Shown: positions 5,810 through 7,409 of the stretch, one piece after another
How the letters are laid out: each line of letters begins with the position of its first letter
Numbering within the stretch: the first letter of the stretch is position 1
Assembly: GCA_003446735.1 (NCBI GenBank)
Contig: DMCJ01000048.1
Coordinates: 1-7,409, forward strand
Direction: 5' to 3'
DNA length: 7,409 nt
Source of the DNA: Lachnospiraceae bacterium
GTDB lineage: Bacteria; Bacillota; Clostridia; Lachnospirales; Lachnospiraceae
Made by a program: the position numbers and the translations under genes
Notes under the pieces: model-generated
Databases searched by the model: none
What the model was told of the DNA's origin: nothing
The model's input: the letters and a program-made list of their open reading frames with translations, nothing else

Positions 5810-6949
5810 ATGAAGATCATAGAAGACAGACTTAAAGGATATCCGTCAGGGTATTCGGATAACGAGAGGTTTGATCCCGAAAAGACCGTTTTTCTTGATA
5901 TTGAGACAACGGGTTTTTCGGCTAAGATAAATGTGATATATGAGATAGGGGCGATCGTCTATAAAGACGGCGATCCCGTAATAATCCAGTATTTTGCGGA
6001 AAAGTATGATGAGGAGAAGGAGCTGATTAATGCTTTCTTTGATCTTTGCAAAGGAAAAGAAACCCTCATACATTTTAACGGAAATACTTTTGACATACCT
6101 TTTATAAGGGCGAAAGCTGCAAGATACGGCCTTACGCATCCCTTTGATGAGATGGAAGGCATCGACATATATCAGAGGATAGCGCCTTTTAAAGCGGCTT
6201 TGGGATTAAGTGACTGTAAATTAAAGACCATCGAATCCTTCCTTAACATAAAAAGAGATGATGAATTATCCGGAGGAGAGCTTATAGAGATATATAAGCA
6301 TTTCGTAAAGGTCCCCGATGAAGAGGCCATGAGACTCCTTATCCTTCACAATCATGACGATATGAAGGGAATGCTCGATCTTATACCGATCCTTTCCTAT
6401 TCGGATCTTTTAAACGGCGATTTCAGAGTCACCAAGGTATTTTCCGAAAGAATGGAAAGCGAGTCTGAGGGCGTGTGCGAAGGAGATAAGGTAAATATCT
6501 TCGTTAAGATGAAGCTCGTGCTCGGTAAAAAACTCCCGGCTCCCTTAAGTGTATATGTCGGCGGGATAAGCTTTAAGGCGGAAGGTAATGAAGCTCATCT
6601 TTGCGTACCCATGTATGAAGAGGAAATGAAATATTTCTACAAAGACTATAAGGAATATTTTTATCTTCCCGAGGAGGATATGGCCATACATAAATCGGTT
6701 TCCATGTATGTGGATAAGGAACGCAGGAAACAGGCTAAGGCATATAACTGTTATACAAGAAAAAAGGGCTCGTATCTTCCCGAGTTTGCCGAGATAATCA
6801 CCCCGGTATTTAAGAGAAGTTACGATGATAAGATATGCTTTTTTGAGGTTACGGATGAGATAAAAAAAGACCCGGAGAGCTTTAAGAGATATGCATCTCA
6901 TATCATTAAAAAAATCATAATAAAAGTTGGAAAAAAAGATCAGAAATAG
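5810..6949 (+). CDS. YprB-like RNase H-fold (DEDD) exonuclease with C-terminal extension
   Basis: Predicted 3'-5' exonuclease of the YprB / RNase_H_2 type. Residues 27-200 hold the RNase H-like core: VFLDIETTGF (27-36; Asp30 and Glu32, Exo I), IHFNGNTFDIPFIRAKA (87-103; Asp95, Exo II), GIDIYQRI (117-124) and LLILHNHDDMKGM (176-188; His180 and Asp184 or Asp183, Exo III). The four acidic metal ligands are therefore present, so it should be active. Residues about 205-379 have no fold I can name. They contain YFYKDYKEYFYLPEEDMAIH (275-294) and AYNCYTRKKGSYLPEF (311-326), which I recall as conserved in similar Lachnospiraceae proteins. The end is basic (KKIIIKVGKKDQK). Substrate, DNA or RNA, is unknown. 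The start is set by AGGAG (5801-5805), four bases before the ATG. It lies between a terminator and a promoter and so may be a single-gene unit; I see no good promoter of its own. Confidence 0.85.
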   Translation: MKIIEDRLKGYPSGYSDNERFDPEKTVFLDIETTGFSAKINVIYEIGAIVYKDGDPVIIQYFAEKYDEEKELINAFFDLCKGKETLIHFNGNTFDIPFIRAKAARYGLTHPFDEMEGIDIYQRIAPFKAALGLSDCKLKTIESFLNIKRDDELSGGELIEIYKHFVKVPDEEAMRLLILHNHDDMKGMLDLIPILSYSDLLNGDFRVTKVFSERMESESEGVCEGDKVNIFVKMKLVLGKKLPAPLSVYVGGISFKAEGNEAHLCVPMYEEEMKYFYKDYKEYFYLPEEDMAIHKSVSMYVDKERRKQAKAYNCYTRKKGSYLPEFAEIITPVFKRSYDDKICFFEVTDEIKKDPESFKRYASHIIKKIIIKVGKKDQK

Positions 6950-6955
6950 TATAAT
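6927..6955 (+). promoter_or_regulatory. Sigma-A-like promoter for the rnf operon
   Basis: A perfect TATAAT (6950-6955) begins on the base after the exonuclease stop codon. TTGGAA (6927-6932, 4/6) is the -35, with a spacer of exactly 17 bases, and upstream sequence is A-rich. Transcription would start near 6962, giving a leader of about 20 bases containing the AAAGGAG site at 6970-6976. The promoter overlaps the last codons of the preceding gene. Judged by eye from consensus and spacing. Confidence 0.6.
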
Positions 6956-6981
6956 AAGAGATGGTGTTGAAAGGAGTGTGT

Positions 6982-7409
6982 ATGGGAGCAAGATTAACCT
7001 TTACGGGCGGTATCCATCCCTATGACGGCAAGGATCTAAGCAAAGACAAACCCATAAGAGATATAAAGCCCAAGGGTGAGCTGGTATATCCCTTGTCTCA
7101 GCATATCGGAGCACCTGCCAAGGCGATCGTAAATAAAGGAGATAAGGTTTTAAGAGGTCAGATGATCGCGGAAGCAGGCGGATTTGTATCCGCACCGATC
7201 TATGCAACGGTCTCGGGCAGCGTAAAAGCAATAGAGAAGCGCCGTATCACAGTAGGTGATAAGGTGGATTGTATCGTTATAGAGAATGATAACGAATATA
7301 ACGAAGTCGATTACGGAGAGGAAAACGATCTTTCCGCTCTTTCCAAAAAAGAGATAATAGAAAAGATACAGAAAGCCGGTGTTGTCGGAATGGGCGGAGC
7401 GGGCTTTCC
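6982..7409 (+). CDS. rnfC: Rnf complex subunit C (ferredoxin:NAD+ oxidoreductase), N-terminal part
   Basis: The peripheral subunit of the membrane Rnf complex, which couples electron flow from reduced ferredoxin to NAD+ with export of Na+ or H+. The 142 codons present run off the right edge. Visible are the RnfC N-terminal signature LTFTGGIHPYDGKDLSKDKP (5-24), a lipoyl/barrel-sandwich-like segment (about 40-85: IGAPAKAIVNKGDKVLRGQ, then APIYATVSGSVKAI) and the start of the nucleotide-binding region, AGVVGMGGAGF (132-142), which parallels the glycine-rich NADH/FMN loop of NuoF. The SLBB and two [4Fe-4S] regions would lie beyond the window. The start is set by AAAGGAG (6970-6976), five bases before the ATG; an in-frame ATG at 6961 has no site and would add seven residues. 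RnfC is usually first of an rnfCDGEAB set, which fits the promoter just upstream. Confidence 0.93.
   Translation, partial: MGARLTFTGGIHPYDGKDLSKDKPIRDIKPKGELVYPLSQHIGAPAKAIVNKGDKVLRGQMIAEAGGFVSAPIYATVSGSVKAIEKRRITVGDKVDCIVIENDNEYNEVDYGEENDLSALSKKEIIEKIQKAGVVGMGGAGF

Noticed and set aside
6905..6940. A-rich tracts near the end of the exonuclease gene, as a possible minus-strand terminator
   Set aside because: No stem of useful length precedes them on the minus strand and no minus-strand gene is present. They encode Lys/Ile-rich residues and partly serve as upstream sequence of the rnf promoter.
6961..6963. In-frame ATG at 6961 as the rnfC start
   Set aside because: No ribosome binding site precedes it, while AAAGGAG stands five bases before the ATG at 6982. 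Only a leaderless transcript would use it.
1..7409. tRNA, rRNA, CRISPR, insertion sequence, riboswitch or defence genes
   Set aside because: Genes cover nearly the whole window and the gaps are at most about 70 bases. No repeat arrays, inverted terminal repeats, cloverleaf patterns or transposase, phage or defence motifs were seen on either strand.

Overview
The window reads as chromosomal DNA from an anaerobic Gram-positive bacterium of the class Clostridia. The best guess is Lachnospiraceae, in the range of Butyrivibrio and its relatives. The reasons are: strong Shine-Dalgarno sites before most genes; the block FAD-flavoprotein / cmk / ispH / four-domain S1 protein; an ispH lying directly against an S1 gene, an arrangement typical of Clostridia; the start of an rnfC gene for an Rnf complex; and an RNase H-like exonuclease whose C-terminal half resembles, from memory, proteins common in Lachnospiraceae. 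Composition is moderate in GC by eye (not counted). The lineage is an inference, not a search result.

Layout, all on the + strand. 11-919: MurR/RpiR-type regulator (HTH plus SIS domain), whose true start may lie left of the window. 921-2219: HI0933/YhiN-type FAD-binding oxidoreductase, one base after the regulator. 2204-2232: candidate promoter overlapping the end of that gene. 2262-2924: cmk. 2927-3814: ispH. 3795-4931: rpsA-type four-S1-domain protein, overlapping the ispH tail by 20 bp in another frame. 4959-5744: cheR. 5768-5794: near-ideal intrinsic terminator. 5810-6949: YprB-like RNase H-fold exonuclease. 6927-6955: promoter overlapping the end of that gene. 6982-7409: rnfC, cut by the right edge.

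The genes form a mostly housekeeping operon. Cmk makes CDP/dCDP, IspH makes the isoprenoid precursors IPP and DMAPP, and S1 acts in translation. A CheR chemoreceptor methyltransferase rides at the end, and the terminator at 5768-5794 closes the unit. A promoter-like element inside ispH (3477-3505) could raise rpsA-cheR expression above that of cmk-ispH. The exonuclease begins 15 bases after the terminator T-tract, so its transcription source is unclear. The rnf promoter opens a separate energy-conservation unit. No gap between genes exceeds about 70 bases. I see no tRNA, rRNA, CRISPR array, insertion sequence, phage gene or defence system. Nothing here amounts to a new biological system. The points worth a second look concern gene architecture, internal regulation and the uncharacterised half of the exonuclease.
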